64,000 bases of DNA from Bacillus pumilus (lineage in GTDB: Bacteria; Bacillota; Bacilli; Bacillales; Bacillaceae). Location of the stretch: NCBI RefSeq assembly GCF_900186955.1, contig NZ_LT906438.1:3472001-3536000 (forward strand). The letters run 5' to 3'. The translations under genes and the position numbers were made by a program. The notes under the pieces were generated by a model that was not told the DNA's origin, made no database searches, and worked only from the letters and a program-made list of their open reading frames with translations. Every line of letters starts with the position of its first letter. The stretch's first letter is position 1. Below, piece after piece: positions 45,284 to 54,506 of the stretch.

Positions 45284-47547
45284 GAAACCACTCCCTCTCT
45301 TTCTTCTATCTGCTTGATGTCAGGTTGAACAAATTTGAATCCGACCATTGTGCGGCCGCGTCTTTTTGAAGTCCAAACGGCAATTGCGGGCTGATCCGTC
45401 AGAGATTCTGCGTCAATGGTGATCCGCACTTTCTCATGTAATTCAATGACTGCTTCAGACTCTATTTTACACCCAGATACACTAATATCGTGTATGATCA
45501 ACGGCACCAATTTGTCCTCATATGATAACGTGCCTGTCACACCTTTTAAAGGTTTTCTCATCCATTTGCGCCGTATAGCCTTTGGCACTTTCTCTGTTTC
45601 TCTTATAAAGCGGAGAAACGTCCGAACAGCATAGGATTTTTTCTCACGATCCGTAATGGCTACATGCTCTCGTGTGAATAGGAAGCGGATCAGTGATAGA
45701 TACTCTGATTTTTGTGTGTCAGTAAAAGCAACACCAACCATCAGCTTGTCTCCCTCTGGATGGCTCCAAACCACATCACACGCCACACTTGCATCCTCTG
45801 AAAAGAACAATTGCGTTTGTCCTTGATAAAGAGAAGAAGCTTGATCCAATGGAATGGATAGACGCGCACCTGAATCACTCATATCTAGTAGAAAACAAGC
45901 AATCGACTGATTTTGATGATCGGAATGAAGCTGCCCGTCTTTTTCAATGAGAAATCGCTCTGATTTCCGATAACGCGGACGGTCAAACGCCACAAGCAGT
46001 GCCATGAATAGACCTGCACCGTTATACATCACCCAAAATATATTAATCAACATGAGATCAGCATTCATCGTCCCATTTACCTTCACATCGTATCCTATTT
46101 TCACTAGGACAAGCAATGAGAGCAGCAAAAAGATCAAATGGGGAATCATCGTTTTCAAATGAAAGTGTCTTTTGTCCGTTTGAATTCCCTTTGGTGTGAC
46201 AAGAAATTCCACTCTCTTTTTGAAAAACAGCTCACTTAAAGCCACACCAGCCAGGTGGAATGCCATAGAGCTTTCATAAATATGACTCCAAAACATGCTT
46301 CTTTTTTGATTCGACACTAGTTTAAATGCTAAATAGGAACTAAAGAACGCCGGTAGCCAGAACATGAAAATGGACTGGAAATCTGCCCAGAAACTTTGAA
46401 TACCAAACAATAAAAACAAAATCGGTGTGAGAATGTAAATCATTTTAAACAAACCGTTAAACCAATACACAATACCATCTAAATAAAGAACTCGCTGCAT
46501 CAGCGTTAAGCCACGAACCTTCAAAGGATTAAACTTACGGGCACACTGAATGTTCCCTCTCGACCACCGATCTCTCTGCTTTAACAGATCCAGCCAGCTT
46601 TCAGGTGCCAGACCGACGGCTAATACTTCTCCGACAGACACAGATTTGAACTTTCCTTGGAGTAGCATTCCTGTCGCCATGTCTTCTGTAATCACCCCAG
46701 TAGCAAATCCGCCAATTTCATCTAAGGCGATTCTTCTAAAGACAGTATTACTACCGACATACATCACAGCATTAAACCGATCCTTCCCAGCTTGGAGGGT
46801 TTGCATGAAGAAGTCCTGCTCATTTGGAATTCGATCCTTCGAGAACATATTATATTGGAAAGGATCTTCGTTATAAAACGCCTGTGGAACTTGAACAAAC
46901 GCCGTCGCTCCATCATGAAAGTAAGGGACTGTTTTTTCTAAAAACGAAGGAAGGGGGACCATATCCGCATCAAGTGTGAGAATCAGCTCCCCATTCGTTT
47001 GAGACATCGCATGGTTTAAGTTACCCGCCTTCGCATACTTGTTATCTGTTCTTGTCAGATAATGAACACTAAACTCAGAAGCAAGCTGCTCTACAGACGC
47101 CCGCTTGCCATCATCACATAAATAAATGTGGACTTTGTCCTTTGGATAAGAGAGATTCACACAACCTGCAACAGTGCGTTTCAGCACTTCAATTGGTTCA
47201 TTATATGTAGCTATGAAAATATCAACTGTTGGCAGCCTGTCAAGATCACTGATCATAACTTGTTTCCGATTGGAAGGCTTCCAAACAAGTGTATAAAACA
47301 CAAGCAGCTGTAAAAACCCAATGCATTCACAGGCAACAAGCAAAATACCCATCACAATATTAAAAATACCTTCATGCGGCAGTGTAAAGAAAAGACGCCA
47401 GCAAATATAGGCGGCATTTGTTAACACACAGAGCACAATGATGATTTTTTTAACAGTAGTGGCCACCGGCTGAATACGATACATTACATACAGCACAGAT
47501 AAAACACAAAGCATAAACAGCGGGTAATACGTGGTGAATAATGACAA
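45280..47547 (-). CDS. Cellulose synthase-like glycosyltransferase with two PilZ-like domains
   Basis: Processive family 2 glycosyltransferase of 755 aa in the membrane. The cytoplasmic catalytic domain has DDGKR, LTLDADMV, GVITEDMATG and QRDRWSRGN, the D, DxD, TED and QxxRW motifs, flanked by about seven or eight membrane helices. Two C-terminal PilZ-like units follow: RYRKSERF with LLDMSDSGARL, and IRRKWMRK with IIHDISVSGCKI, each having the RxxxR and D-S-x-x-G pattern that binds c-di-GMP. It probably makes an exopolysaccharide when c-di-GMP is high. Start TTG behind AGAAGG. No bcsB-like partner is next to it. Confidence 0.88.
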   Translation of the reverse strand: MSLFTTYYPLFMLCVLSVLYVMYRIQPVATTVKKIIIVLCVLTNAAYICWRLFFTLPHEGIFNIVMGILLVACECIGFLQLLVFYTLVWKPSNRKQVMISDLDRLPTVDIFIATYNEPIEVLKRTVAGCVNLSYPKDKVHIYLCDDGKRASVEQLASEFSVHYLTRTDNKYAKAGNLNHAMSQTNGELILTLDADMVPLPSFLEKTVPYFHDGATAFVQVPQAFYNEDPFQYNMFSKDRIPNEQDFFMQTLQAGKDRFNAVMYVGSNTVFRRIALDEIGGFATGVITEDMATGMLLQGKFKSVSVGEVLAVGLAPESWLDLLKQRDRWSRGNIQCARKFNPLKVRGLTLMQRVLYLDGIVYWFNGLFKMIYILTPILFLLFGIQSFWADFQSIFMFWLPAFFSSYLAFKLVSNQKRSMFWSHIYESSMAFHLAGVALSELFFKKRVEFLVTPKGIQTDKRHFHLKTMIPHLIFLLLSLLVLVKIGYDVKVNGTMNADLMLINIFWVMYNGAGLFMALLVAFDRPRYRKSERFLIEKDGQLHSDHQNQSIACFLLDMSDSGARLSIPLDQASSLYQGQTQLFFSEDASVACDVVWSHPEGDKLMVGVAFTDTQKSEYLSLIRFLFTREHVAITDREKKSYAVRTFLRFIRETEKVPKAIRRKWMRKPLKGVTGTLSYEDKLVPLIIHDISVSGCKIESEAVIELHEKVRITIDAESLTDQPAIAVWTSKRRGRTMVGFKFVQPDIKQIEEREGVVS

Positions 47548-47604
47548 TACATTTTCCTTCTTTCTTATGCCATAAATGACTATTACATATAAAATTTCAT
47601 AACA

Positions 47605-47638
47605 AAGGAGGGGATTTTTTCATAACATTGCCCCTCCA
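47605..47638 (-). terminator. Hairpin after the TPR gene
   Basis: GGAGGGG / CCCCTCC arms with a 17-nt loop and a short T-rich tail on the minus strand. Confidence 0.45.
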
Positions 47639-47665
47639 ATTTTATTCAAGTAGCCAAATCAACTA

Positions 47666-48151
47666 TTATTTCCATAACCTATCTAACTGATTTGAATAAA
47701 AATCAATCGCCTTTCGATAACTTAAAATAGCAGGATCTTTTGTCGTTTCAGTTAAACAGTTCAGTAATATTTCCATCGCTTTGCTATGTTCCTTTAAATT
47801 ATACAAAGTCATGGCATAGAACGTTTGAATGGCTTTGTTGTCTGGATAAGTTTCCATCCCTTTTAGGAATATCTGTTTTGACTTTTCATATTCTCCCAAA
47901 GTTCTGTATGTACTTCCTAACCCTAGTAAAGCGTCTTCTAGTTCTTCTGAAGACAATCCTAACTCAATGGCTCTTTCATAAAAAAAGACAGCTTGCCTTT
48001 CCTCTCCTAACAAGTCATAACTCCAGGCACATTGATAATGAATAGAGGCATCGTCTGGATACTTCTCTACAAGATAAGAGAGCATTTTATTTGATTCTTG
48101 AAGGTGTCCACTTTTTCGAAGTTCAATGGCTTTCTCAAGCTTCGTTTCCAT
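47666..48151 (-). CDS. Tetratricopeptide repeat protein
   Basis: Protein of 161 aa made of about four TPR units (for example DDASIHYQCAWSYDLLGEER and ELEDALLGLGSTYRTLGEYE, YPDNKAIQTFYAMTLYNLKE). It would mediate protein contacts; the partner is not known. The start at 48151 follows AGAGGTGAAGTG. It lies 28 nt after lipL and is probably cotranscribed with it. Confidence 0.85.
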   Translation of the reverse strand: METKLEKAIELRKSGHLQESNKMLSYLVEKYPDDASIHYQCAWSYDLLGEERQAVFFYERAIELGLSSEELEDALLGLGSTYRTLGEYEKSKQIFLKGMETYPDNKAIQTFYAMTLYNLKEHSKAMEILLNCLTETTKDPAILSYRKAIDFYSNQLDRLWK

Positions 48152-48179
48152 CACTTCACCTCTATGCTTTTCAAGATTT

Positions 48180-49025
48180 TTAAGAAAATACCTTTTCATT
48201 CCGTTCAATCATCCGCGTCATGTTTTTCTCAAAATCTAGCTGTTCCTCGGTGGTCAGTCCTGAAGCTGTCAGTTGTTCGCTCAGCTTTTGGAGTTCTTCT
48301 AGTAAAAGACGCATGAGAAGCGCACAGTCAATTGGTTCTCCAGTTAATTCTGATAGGGATGCCATCGTATCAGGCTGTATATCAGGGAATACCGCTTTCA
48401 CCTCATGTCGTTTATCCTTTAAGGCCACCTCATAAAAACGGCGAATCAAATCAGCTCGTTTTCGCCCGCTTCCATCTGCGCACAAATAAATTTGCACAGC
48501 GACTCCACCGCGTAATCTACGCTGAGAAATGCCTGCAAATTTCTTTCCATTGATGCTTAGATCATAACTGCCCGGACAATAAGAGCCGACAATCTCATAA
48601 GCTTCAATGTCCACCTCATACTTAGACAGCATCCGACGGACCAATTCCACCATCGCATCATACCCGCGGTCAATATCAATGCCCTTCTTTTGTTCCGCAA
48701 AGATTAACGACACATTTAAGACACCTTCATCCAGCACCACAGCAAGACCGCCTGAGTTACGTACAATGACGCGATACCCCTCTTCCTCAAGCAGCTTCAC
48801 GCCATTTTGCAGAAAAGGAAGCCTTGTATCCTGAATTCCAAGCACAATTGTATTGTGATGCACCCAAGAACGCGCTGTCGCTGGTGAGAGCCCTTTCCCG
48901 ACCGACGCACAAAGCGTATCATCCATCGCAAAGGATTGCTTCGGGTCCACATAGAGACCTAGGCTCGATTGATCTATGATTCGCCATTTCGGCTGTGTCA
49001 GTAACTCAATAGGTTCATTTTTCAT
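48180..49025 (-). CDS. lipL: Octanoyl-[GcvH]:protein N-octanoyltransferase
   Basis: Moves the octanoyl group from GcvH to E2 subunits in lipoate assembly. The 281-aa protein matches B. subtilis LipL (YwfL); the catalytic Cys is in [20 protein letters not shown], with the Lys 11-12 residues later. Start uncertain: ATG at 49025 gives the usual length, ATG at 49034 is also open. Confidence 0.93.
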   Translation of the reverse strand: MKNEPIELLTQPKWRIIDQSSLGLYVDPKQSFAMDDTLCASVGKGLSPATARSWVHHNTIVLGIQDTRLPFLQNGVKLLEEEGYRVIVRNSGGLAVVLDEGVLNVSLIFAEQKKGIDIDRGYDAMVELVRRMLSKYEVDIEAYEIVGSYCPGSYDLSINGKKFAGISQRRLRGGVAVQIYLCADGSGRKRADLIRRFYEVALKDKRHEVKAVFPDIQPDTMASLSELTGEPIDCALLMRLLLEELQKLSEQLTASGLTTEEQLDFEKNMTRMIERNEKVFS

Positions 49026-49101
49026 GTCCTGCATATCCTCTCGTTCATAAACTGTGTTTATTATAACATGGGATGAATGGAGGGAGAATTAGAGAGATCG
49101 T

Positions 49102-49135
49102 CAAAAAAGCTCCATGACATTTGACGTCACAGAGC
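49102..49135 (-). terminator. Terminator of the 130-aa immunity gene
   Basis: GCTC-TG-TGAC / GTCA-TG-GAGC hairpin and TTTTTT on the minus strand. Confidence 0.7.
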
Positions 49136-49192
49136 GTTCAGTTGGATGATTCAGTTTTACTTTTCAGTGATTCATGTATTTGAAGGCTGTGA

Positions 49193-49585
49193 TCATTCAA
49201 TGATACATCCCCTACTCACCCACTCCAGCAAGTTTTCAGTCACCAACTCTGCATGCTGAGGGTCCATTACACCAGCATCCACAATCCACACCTTTTTCTC
49301 CTCTTCGGCCTGACGCATGAGAAATACTCGCCCGCCGCCATCGTCGCCAATCGCCACATAGCCGCTTGCATATTGCTGAACCTCCCATGTTGCATTGCGT
49401 TCCACCATGTCCTCAGTGCCGTATAGTAGGACATCGCCGCCAATGGAACATCCATTTGTCTGTTTCAGCAAGTTTTTATAAGCATCGGGTAGCACCATGT
49501 TTAGTTGGGATTCTGCCTTTTTGATGTTTATATCAGTTTCTGGATTGTTGATGATTAGGCCTGGGATTTGGGATAAATCGACCAT
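49193..49585 (-). CDS. SMI1/KNR4 family protein, orphan immunity candidate
   Basis: Protein of 130 aa with the SMI1/KNR4 pattern: ...NIKKAESQLNMVLPDAYK, LLKQTNGCSIGGDVLLYG, GYVAIGDDGGGRVFLM. Members commonly neutralise polymorphic toxins. AGGAGG precedes its ATG. It is 160 nt beyond the cognate-position immunity gene and has normal Bacillus composition, unlike that gene, so it probably remains from a former toxin tip or defends against related strains. Confidence 0.82.
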   Translation of the reverse strand: MVDLSQIPGLIINNPETDINIKKAESQLNMVLPDAYKNLLKQTNGCSIGGDVLLYGTEDMVERNATWEVQQYASGYVAIGDDGGGRVFLMRQAEEEKKVWIVDAGVMDPQHAELVTENLLEWVSRGCIIE

Positions 49586-49747
49586 TTGGATCCTCCTAGA
49601 TAAGTGCTATGTTTATGAAGTTTTGCTTTATCTTTAGATTTACTTAACAGGTCACTCAATCCACAATTATATTCCAATTTATAAATTTCCCCTTGTCCAA
49701 TTCTCATATATTAATTGATCAATGGCAAAGTAAATCTTGAAAGGCTT

Positions 49748-50191
49748 TTAATAGTCTATTAGTAAATCTAGATAATATTTATCATCCTCTTGGATATTGG
49801 TTAAAAACTCCTCTAAAGAATTAGCGATTTGGATATCATAATAGTATATTGCGCTTCTATCCTTTTCATTCAATTCAATTGACATTAAAGCTGTCTCATT
49901 TGCTTCAAAAAATATTAATTTGTTATTCTCAAATTCATCATAGATTTCAATGTCTGGATAGAATTCAAAATCATTAGCCCTTAATCGAAAGTCTCTTACA
50001 GAATAAGGGTCCATAATACGATTAATGTTAAACTCAGACCCATTAATAAAACCGTAACCTACCTCTATATAAAAATTAATTAACTCCTTGGGAAACTTTA
50101 AATCAAGTTCCTTTTCAACATCTATTATTTCTTTTTCAGTTACTAAAAAAAAACTATTTTCTTCGTTTTTCTTAATAAACTCATATCTCAT
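49748..50191 (-). CDS. SMI1/KNR4 family immunity protein for the LXG toxin
   Basis: Acidic protein of 147 aa, IDVEKELDLKFPKELINFYI and VGYGFINGSEFNINRIMDPY marking SMI1/KNR4. Its ATG overlaps the toxin stop (TAATG), so translation is coupled and it is the likely cognate antidote. The gene is AT-rich, like the 3' end of the toxin gene, which suggests they moved together. Confidence 0.85.
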   Translation of the reverse strand: MRYEFIKKNEENSFFLVTEKEIIDVEKELDLKFPKELINFYIEVGYGFINGSEFNINRIMDPYSVRDFRLRANDFEFYPDIEIYDEFENNKLIFFEANETALMSIELNEKDRSAIYYYDIQIANSLEEFLTNIQEDDKYYLDLLIDY

Positions 50192-51978
50192 TATTTTTTA
50201 ACTCCTTTAAATAATGTATTTGCTGGTGAACCTGCACCATGTATACCAGCTTGATGCTCATTTGGAAATTTTGCAGGATGCATATTCCACCATTCATGCT
50301 CCCCTCCAAAAGTATTTTCAATTATATGGTGAGCATCATACTTATCTCCTTTTTTTCTAATTACTTTACCGGTTTTTTCCGAAATAATATTTTCATTATA
50401 CACTGGCCACTTTTGTCCAGTATTTCTTTCCCAATCTTTGATTACTTTATTTTTCAAACTGTCAAATTTCGCCCGATGCTTAGCCGTTTCTATGGGTGAC
50501 ATTTTGTTATACTCTTTATTTCTTAATGCTGCTTTCAAATTATCTATTTGGTTTTTAGGTAGCTCTCTTCCTGTTCGTCCTTCTATATCCCTAACATATT
50601 TTCTTATTGTGTTAGAATCTATCTTGCTCCCTGTACTAATAGTAACCCTTTTCACCGCATTCTTCCCTTGATCCATCTTAAAAACATATTTCCCTACCTT
50701 CACTATTTTAGCGATTGGGATAATTGAAGCTACGGACAGAACTTGGTCTGTTCTGCTGATGTTTTGGCTGGTTTCTGGGTCTTTGCCAGTAACGGCTCGA
50801 TATCCGTCGTAGATGCCGCTGTATTCTAGGATGATGTTTTCGGCTGTTGAGACGACTTCACCGTCTAATATGCGTTTCGCGTTTCCTCGGCTGCGGCTTT
50901 CTGGGATTTTGTCTACTTCTTCTATTCTTACTTCACCGTTCGCGATATACGTTCGGATGATTTGTTTATTGGCGTAAACGGTGTATCGGCCGCCAATAAA
51001 ATCAATATCGGATGAATCGGTGACGACTTCATCTGCGATATCGAATTCTTTTAATTTTTTAATGCCTTTGACGTTGTATAGTTTACCATTTATGACCCTG
51101 ATGTCTCTATGAATCTTGTTTTTCCCGTTCACGGCTTCCCTTTGCAATGTCGTAAGGGATGGGTCGTTGACTGTGACTTGTTTGTTGATGTGTTTATGTG
51201 TGTCATCCAGAACAACCGTCTCCACATTCGTCCGTTCTTTCTCTCTCAGCTTCTTCAGCATGATCATCATCGGGTTGTCTTTCGGGTTGTCTATTTTGTC
51301 ATTCAATCCACTGATGGTGCTGCTTATTTTTTCTTCTTTTTCATTTTTGAAAATAGACCCTTTTTGATAGCTCGTGATGTCGATTTTTGGGCCGGTGAAC
51401 ATGGTGCTTAACGTGTTGATGTATTGCTTCATTGTTTGAAGGGAGCTTTTTGTTTCTTGTAAAGCGCTTGTTTGCTCTCTGTCAAATGCATGAAGCAGAC
51501 CAACGGTTCTTGAGGTCTCGAGCCATGCTTTTTGATAGTTCTGCTGAAAAGCTGATTCGTCTACATTTGGTAATTTAACAATATGACCAACTCTGCCAAT
51601 AGCTTGGTTCACCTCTGATACGATTTCAGAAATCATTCGTTCAGCTTTTTTTAAACCTTGATCAAGTTCGTGTTCAATAAATGCTTGTGATATAAAGCCA
51701 TGCCCGTTTGATTCAAGTGCATGAAGCGCCTGTTTTGTGCTTTTCAGCGCAGTGCTGTATTCTTCAATGACGACCTGAAAGAATTGCAGGAAGGGAATAT
51801 GACATTCTGTATAAAAGGAGCGGATGGCTTGTCCCGCCTCTCCCTTTAGTGCGCCATCAAGTGAAATGATGTGATGGATTTGTTTTTCTATGGAGCTGAT
51901 TTGTTGTGATTGCTGCTTTAATGTATTCAGCGTTTGGTCAATTCCGTTTATTAGCGCAAAGGCGTCAAGGGTTTTCAT
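50191..51978 (-). CDS. LXG polymorphic toxin with an AHH-type nuclease domain
   Basis: Type VII (Yuk/ESX) secreted contact toxin of 595 aa. Residues 1-200 are an LXG domain, largely helical (LDAFALINGIDQTLNTLKQQ, SLDGALKGEAGQAIRSFY). The middle holds beta-rich linker and pretoxin sequence (ISRTDQVLSVASIIPIAKIV). The last ~95 residues are an HNH/endonuclease VII-like domain with YDAHHIIENTFGGEHEWWN and MHPAKFPNEHQ. It should cut nucleic acid in a neighbour. The last ~500 nt are more AT-rich than the rest, as expected for tip exchange. Confidence 0.88.
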   Translation of the reverse strand: MKTLDAFALINGIDQTLNTLKQQSQQISSIEKQIHHIISLDGALKGEAGQAIRSFYTECHIPFLQFFQVVIEEYSTALKSTKQALHALESNGHGFISQAFIEHELDQGLKKAERMISEIVSEVNQAIGRVGHIVKLPNVDESAFQQNYQKAWLETSRTVGLLHAFDREQTSALQETKSSLQTMKQYINTLSTMFTGPKIDITSYQKGSIFKNEKEEKISSTISGLNDKIDNPKDNPMMIMLKKLREKERTNVETVVLDDTHKHINKQVTVNDPSLTTLQREAVNGKNKIHRDIRVINGKLYNVKGIKKLKEFDIADEVVTDSSDIDFIGGRYTVYANKQIIRTYIANGEVRIEEVDKIPESRSRGNAKRILDGEVVSTAENIILEYSGIYDGYRAVTGKDPETSQNISRTDQVLSVASIIPIAKIVKVGKYVFKMDQGKNAVKRVTISTGSKIDSNTIRKYVRDIEGRTGRELPKNQIDNLKAALRNKEYNKMSPIETAKHRAKFDSLKNKVIKDWERNTGQKWPVYNENIISEKTGKVIRKKGDKYDAHHIIENTFGGEHEWWNMHPAKFPNEHQAGIHGAGSPANTLFKGVKK

Positions 51979-51989
51979 TGCGTTCTCCT

Positions 51990-52268
51990 TTATTTTCTTT
52001 TATTGCTGGAGGCAAGCGCCTTGTCCGTTTCGATCATGGTGTTCACCGCTTGTTCTGTTTGTACAAGCTGTTTCTGAAGAATGCCTATGTAGGATGTACT
52101 TAATTCGTTCAACTGTTGATTGATTCTTTCTAATGTATCTGCTGCTAGGAGCTGGTTTCTCCCTTTGATGGTTGTTGGAAGTTTTGTATTCATTTGAGCG
52201 CCTGATTGTTTGGTATGTTGTAAAACTTGTCTGATTTCACTGGCATCTATTTTGATTTCTCTACTCAT
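51990..52268 (-). CDS. DUF5344 LXG partner (YwqI-like)
   Basis: Helical protein of 92 aa, start MSREIKIDASEIRQVLQHTK. DUF5344 (YwqI) type small helical proteins pair with LXG toxins and act as targeting factors or chaperones for type VII export. It overlaps the preceding DUF5082 gene by 8 nt and lies 11 nt before the toxin gene. Confidence 0.82.
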   Translation of the reverse strand: MSREIKIDASEIRQVLQHTKQSGAQMNTKLPTTIKGRNQLLAADTLERINQQLNELSTSYIGILQKQLVQTEQAVNTMIETDKALASSNKRK

Positions 52269-52671
52269 GTGACTTCCCTCTTTTTTCTTCCAATTGTTTC
52301 TGCTTTTCTTTCTCTATTTTTCTTTCAACGGAATGGATCTCATGTTCTAACGAATGGATTTCCGATTTTAGGTCACTGATTTTCTCATCAATTCGATTCA
52401 CTAGATTGGTCAGCTGTACACCTTTAATCTCTTGACTGGCGGATGCCATCTCGTCTCGAATGTCATCAAACGTATCTGCAAGATGGCCAAACCATGTATG
52501 TGATGTCAGATCTGGATGAGTGATTTTTTTACCAGCATCTGCCAGAGTCGATTTTGCTTCTTTTATTTCTTTTCGACACATGCTCAGTTCTATGATTTGT
52601 TCTTTTTTTATGGATATGTCTGCCTTTAACGAATACAAGGCTGTTGTATAACCGATGATAGCTCCAGACAT
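52261..52671 (-). CDS. DUF5082 LXG partner (YwqH-like)
   Basis: Protein of 136 aa, almost wholly helical and coiled-coil, with many Glu/Lys heptads (EIHSLEHEIHSVERKIEKEK). DUF5082 (YwqH) genes begin the LXG toxin operons of Bacillus. The ATG at 52671 lies 7 nt after GAGGTG; a TTG two codons upstream is also open. First gene of the toxin operon. Confidence 0.82.
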   Translation of the reverse strand: MSGAIIGYTTALYSLKADISIKKEQIIELSMCRKEIKEAKSTLADAGKKITHPDLTSHTWFGHLADTFDDIRDEMASASQEIKGVQLTNLVNRIDEKISDLKSEIHSLEHEIHSVERKIEKEKQKQLEEKRGKSHE

Positions 52672-52803
52672 CGTCAAACACCTCTATTCCTTAAATAGTC
52701 CTCCGTTATGTTACCATTTCCTAGCACAAGAGGCATATGATTGAAAACGAATTCAACGAAAAATGAATCGTACGTATTGGGTTTCTATGCCTATTTCACA
52801 CGC

Positions 52804-52842
52804 ACAAAAAAAGCTGAATTCACCAACTGAATCCAGCTTTTG
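52804..52842 (-). terminator. Terminator of the TRAP/RraA operon
   Basis: AAAGCTG-ATTCAG stem with an outer AAAAGCTG / CAGCTTTTTTT and seven T on the minus strand. Confidence 0.85.
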
Positions 52843-52846
52843 ACGC

Positions 52847-53113
52847 TTATTTGATCGAATCACCAGCTGATGCTGATGGTTGATCGCTAAATGACGTGTC
52901 TTTCTTTTCAGAAATATAATGAAGAGAGAAACCAACAAGACTAAAAAAAGCGCTTAACACTAGTGTGGGATTTTTGAATAGGTTCGTACTTGCTATGATC
53001 AAATCTCCATTCTGCAAGAGAATCCCTAGTATTTGACCGAATACCAACAGGGTACCTGACGTTAAGAAAAGGACAAGCAGCACTTTAAATAAAAATTCCA
53101 TCAATGCTCTCAT
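52847..53113 (-). CDS. Small membrane protein of the TRAP operon
   Basis: Protein of 88 aa with two hydrophobic segments (about 5-27 and 46-66) and a Ser-rich polar tail. The start at 53113 is behind AAAGGAG. It follows the permease gene after 13 nt. It is half the size of a DctQ subunit; it may be a reduced partner of the permease. No family recognised. Confidence 0.7.
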   Translation of the reverse strand: MRALMEFLFKVLLVLFLTSGTLLVFGQILGILLQNGDLIIASTNLFKNPTLVLSAFFSLVGFSLHYISEKKDTSFSDQPSASAGDSIK

Positions 53114-53126
53114 GTGTTTCTCCTTT

Positions 53127-54461
53127 CTATACTGGAAGTATGCCCATTCCGATGAGCCAGCCAATTCCTACAATCGGCAGCATATAGTAAAGAATGAGCG
53201 GTATAAATGTTTTCTCCGGCCGGGCTCCTGCAAGACCAGAAGCGATGAAAATTGACCCAGATGCCGGCGGGGAAGCGCCTTCTGTTGATGAAAAAGCAAG
53301 AATGGCGACAACAGCGACAACAGGGTCTACTCCGACTGAGATTAAAGCTGAAAATGAGACAAGCCCAACAGCTGTTAATGTGGCAGTTGAAGATAATGGT
53401 CCAGCCACCAGCGTGACAAGAACACCAACAATGAGCACCATGAGCCACTTCGGAATGGCAAGTACTGACGTGATTTGCGTCAAATCTTCTGCGAGTCCTA
53501 ATTCAGCAAGCACCTGACTAGCAGCAACAGCAAACAGCATCAAGGCACCGATCGTTGTAAACTTAGGAATGGCCGACTTGAAAAACTGAGACCAATCTAA
53601 CGCAGACGCTTTTTTTCTTCCAATTGTTAAGCTAATCAGCATCATGAGAATCGGAATCCACGTAATTAAAGAAATTTGATCCATTGCCTCTGGTCCAATG
53701 TTTGGATTACTTTTTAAGTAGTTTGCCAGCGGACCAATTGTGATGATGATAGGGATCAAGGCACCGAAAAAAATAAAAATCGATTTCCATCCCTGTTTCA
53801 CAGCTTCTCTAAAGGGAACAATATCATCTGGCGGCATCGCTTGGATTTTATTCTTTTTCACCAGAATATACACCAAAATAAACCGGTATACGACTTGATA
53901 CAGTCCTCCTATTAAAAGAGCAATATATAAATCACCTTCAGAGACAAGGGCTGCAACTGGTGCAAAGCCCAGCATGATAAACATGGAAGAGTTTGGCGGC
54001 AGCGCGGCTCCAAGTCCGCCATTCCCGGCTAGAATCGTGGCCGTATGGGTTCGGCTCCATCCTGATTTAATCATCCAAGAAGCCGTAATAGAGCCAGTGG
54101 CAGCTGTGTTTGCAGAATTTGAACCTGAAAGAGCACCTAAGACTGCTGAACCTAACGTACTCATATAAGCCGCTCCCCCAGGAAGCTTGCCGACAACCGA
54201 ATTCAGGATGCGCAAGAGTGCGTGAATTAATTCCAGCTTTTCGATTAAATAGGCCATGAACACAAACGCAACGGCTGCATAAAGCACCTCATATGTGGAT
54301 GCAAATTTTAAACCATCCCAGAACAGTCTAAGCGCATCCATTCCGCCAAACAAAGTGGTTGCAATAAAGCCTAACAGCATGGCTTCTCCCATATTTCGTT
54401 TCACGACGACATTCCATATAATGATGACGGCTATGAATACAATCAATGCAATAAAACCCAT
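53127..54461 (-). CDS. TRAP-type large permease (DctM-like)
   Basis: Membrane carrier of 444 aa with about 11-12 helices. Two pseudo-repeats carry the DctM marks: ALSGSNSANTAATGSITASW with GGLGAALPPNSSMFIMLG, and GPLSSTATLTAVGLVSFSAL with STEGASPPASGSIF. It would move a small carboxylate with sodium. No periplasmic-type binding protein (DctP) and no full DctQ lie in the operon, so it may act alone or with the 88-aa protein. Confidence 0.83.
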   Translation of the reverse strand: MGFIALIVFIAVIIIWNVVVKRNMGEAMLLGFIATTLFGGMDALRLFWDGLKFASTYEVLYAAVAFVFMAYLIEKLELIHALLRILNSVVGKLPGGAAYMSTLGSAVLGALSGSNSANTAATGSITASWMIKSGWSRTHTATILAGNGGLGAALPPNSSMFIMLGFAPVAALVSEGDLYIALLIGGLYQVVYRFILVYILVKKNKIQAMPPDDIVPFREAVKQGWKSIFIFFGALIPIIITIGPLANYLKSNPNIGPEAMDQISLITWIPILMMLISLTIGRKKASALDWSQFFKSAIPKFTTIGALMLFAVAASQVLAELGLAEDLTQITSVLAIPKWLMVLIVGVLVTLVAGPLSSTATLTAVGLVSFSALISVGVDPVVAVVAILAFSSTEGASPPASGSIFIASGLAGARPEKTFIPLILYYMLPIVGIGWLIGMGILPV

Positions 54462-54488
54462 GTCGTTTCTTCGCCTCCCCTTATTTTA

Positions 54489-54504
54489 ATAAAGCGCTTA
54501 CAAA
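54489..54504 (-). promoter_or_regulatory. cre site between dehydrogenase and permease genes
   Basis: TTGTAAGCGCTTTATT on the minus strand, one mismatch to the cre consensus. Either a roadblock inside the operon or control of an internal promoter. Confidence 0.65.
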
Positions 54505-54506
54505 CA

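Noticed and set aside
47605..47638. Riboswitch (c-di-GMP) before the glycosyltransferase
   Set aside because: Only a simple G/C-rich hairpin is present, explained as the end of the TPR transcript; no GEMM-type core.
53110..53448. 112-codon Cys-rich frame opposite or out of frame with the TRAP permease
   Set aside because: Out-of-frame reading of a Gly/Ala/Thr-rich membrane gene; no start site.
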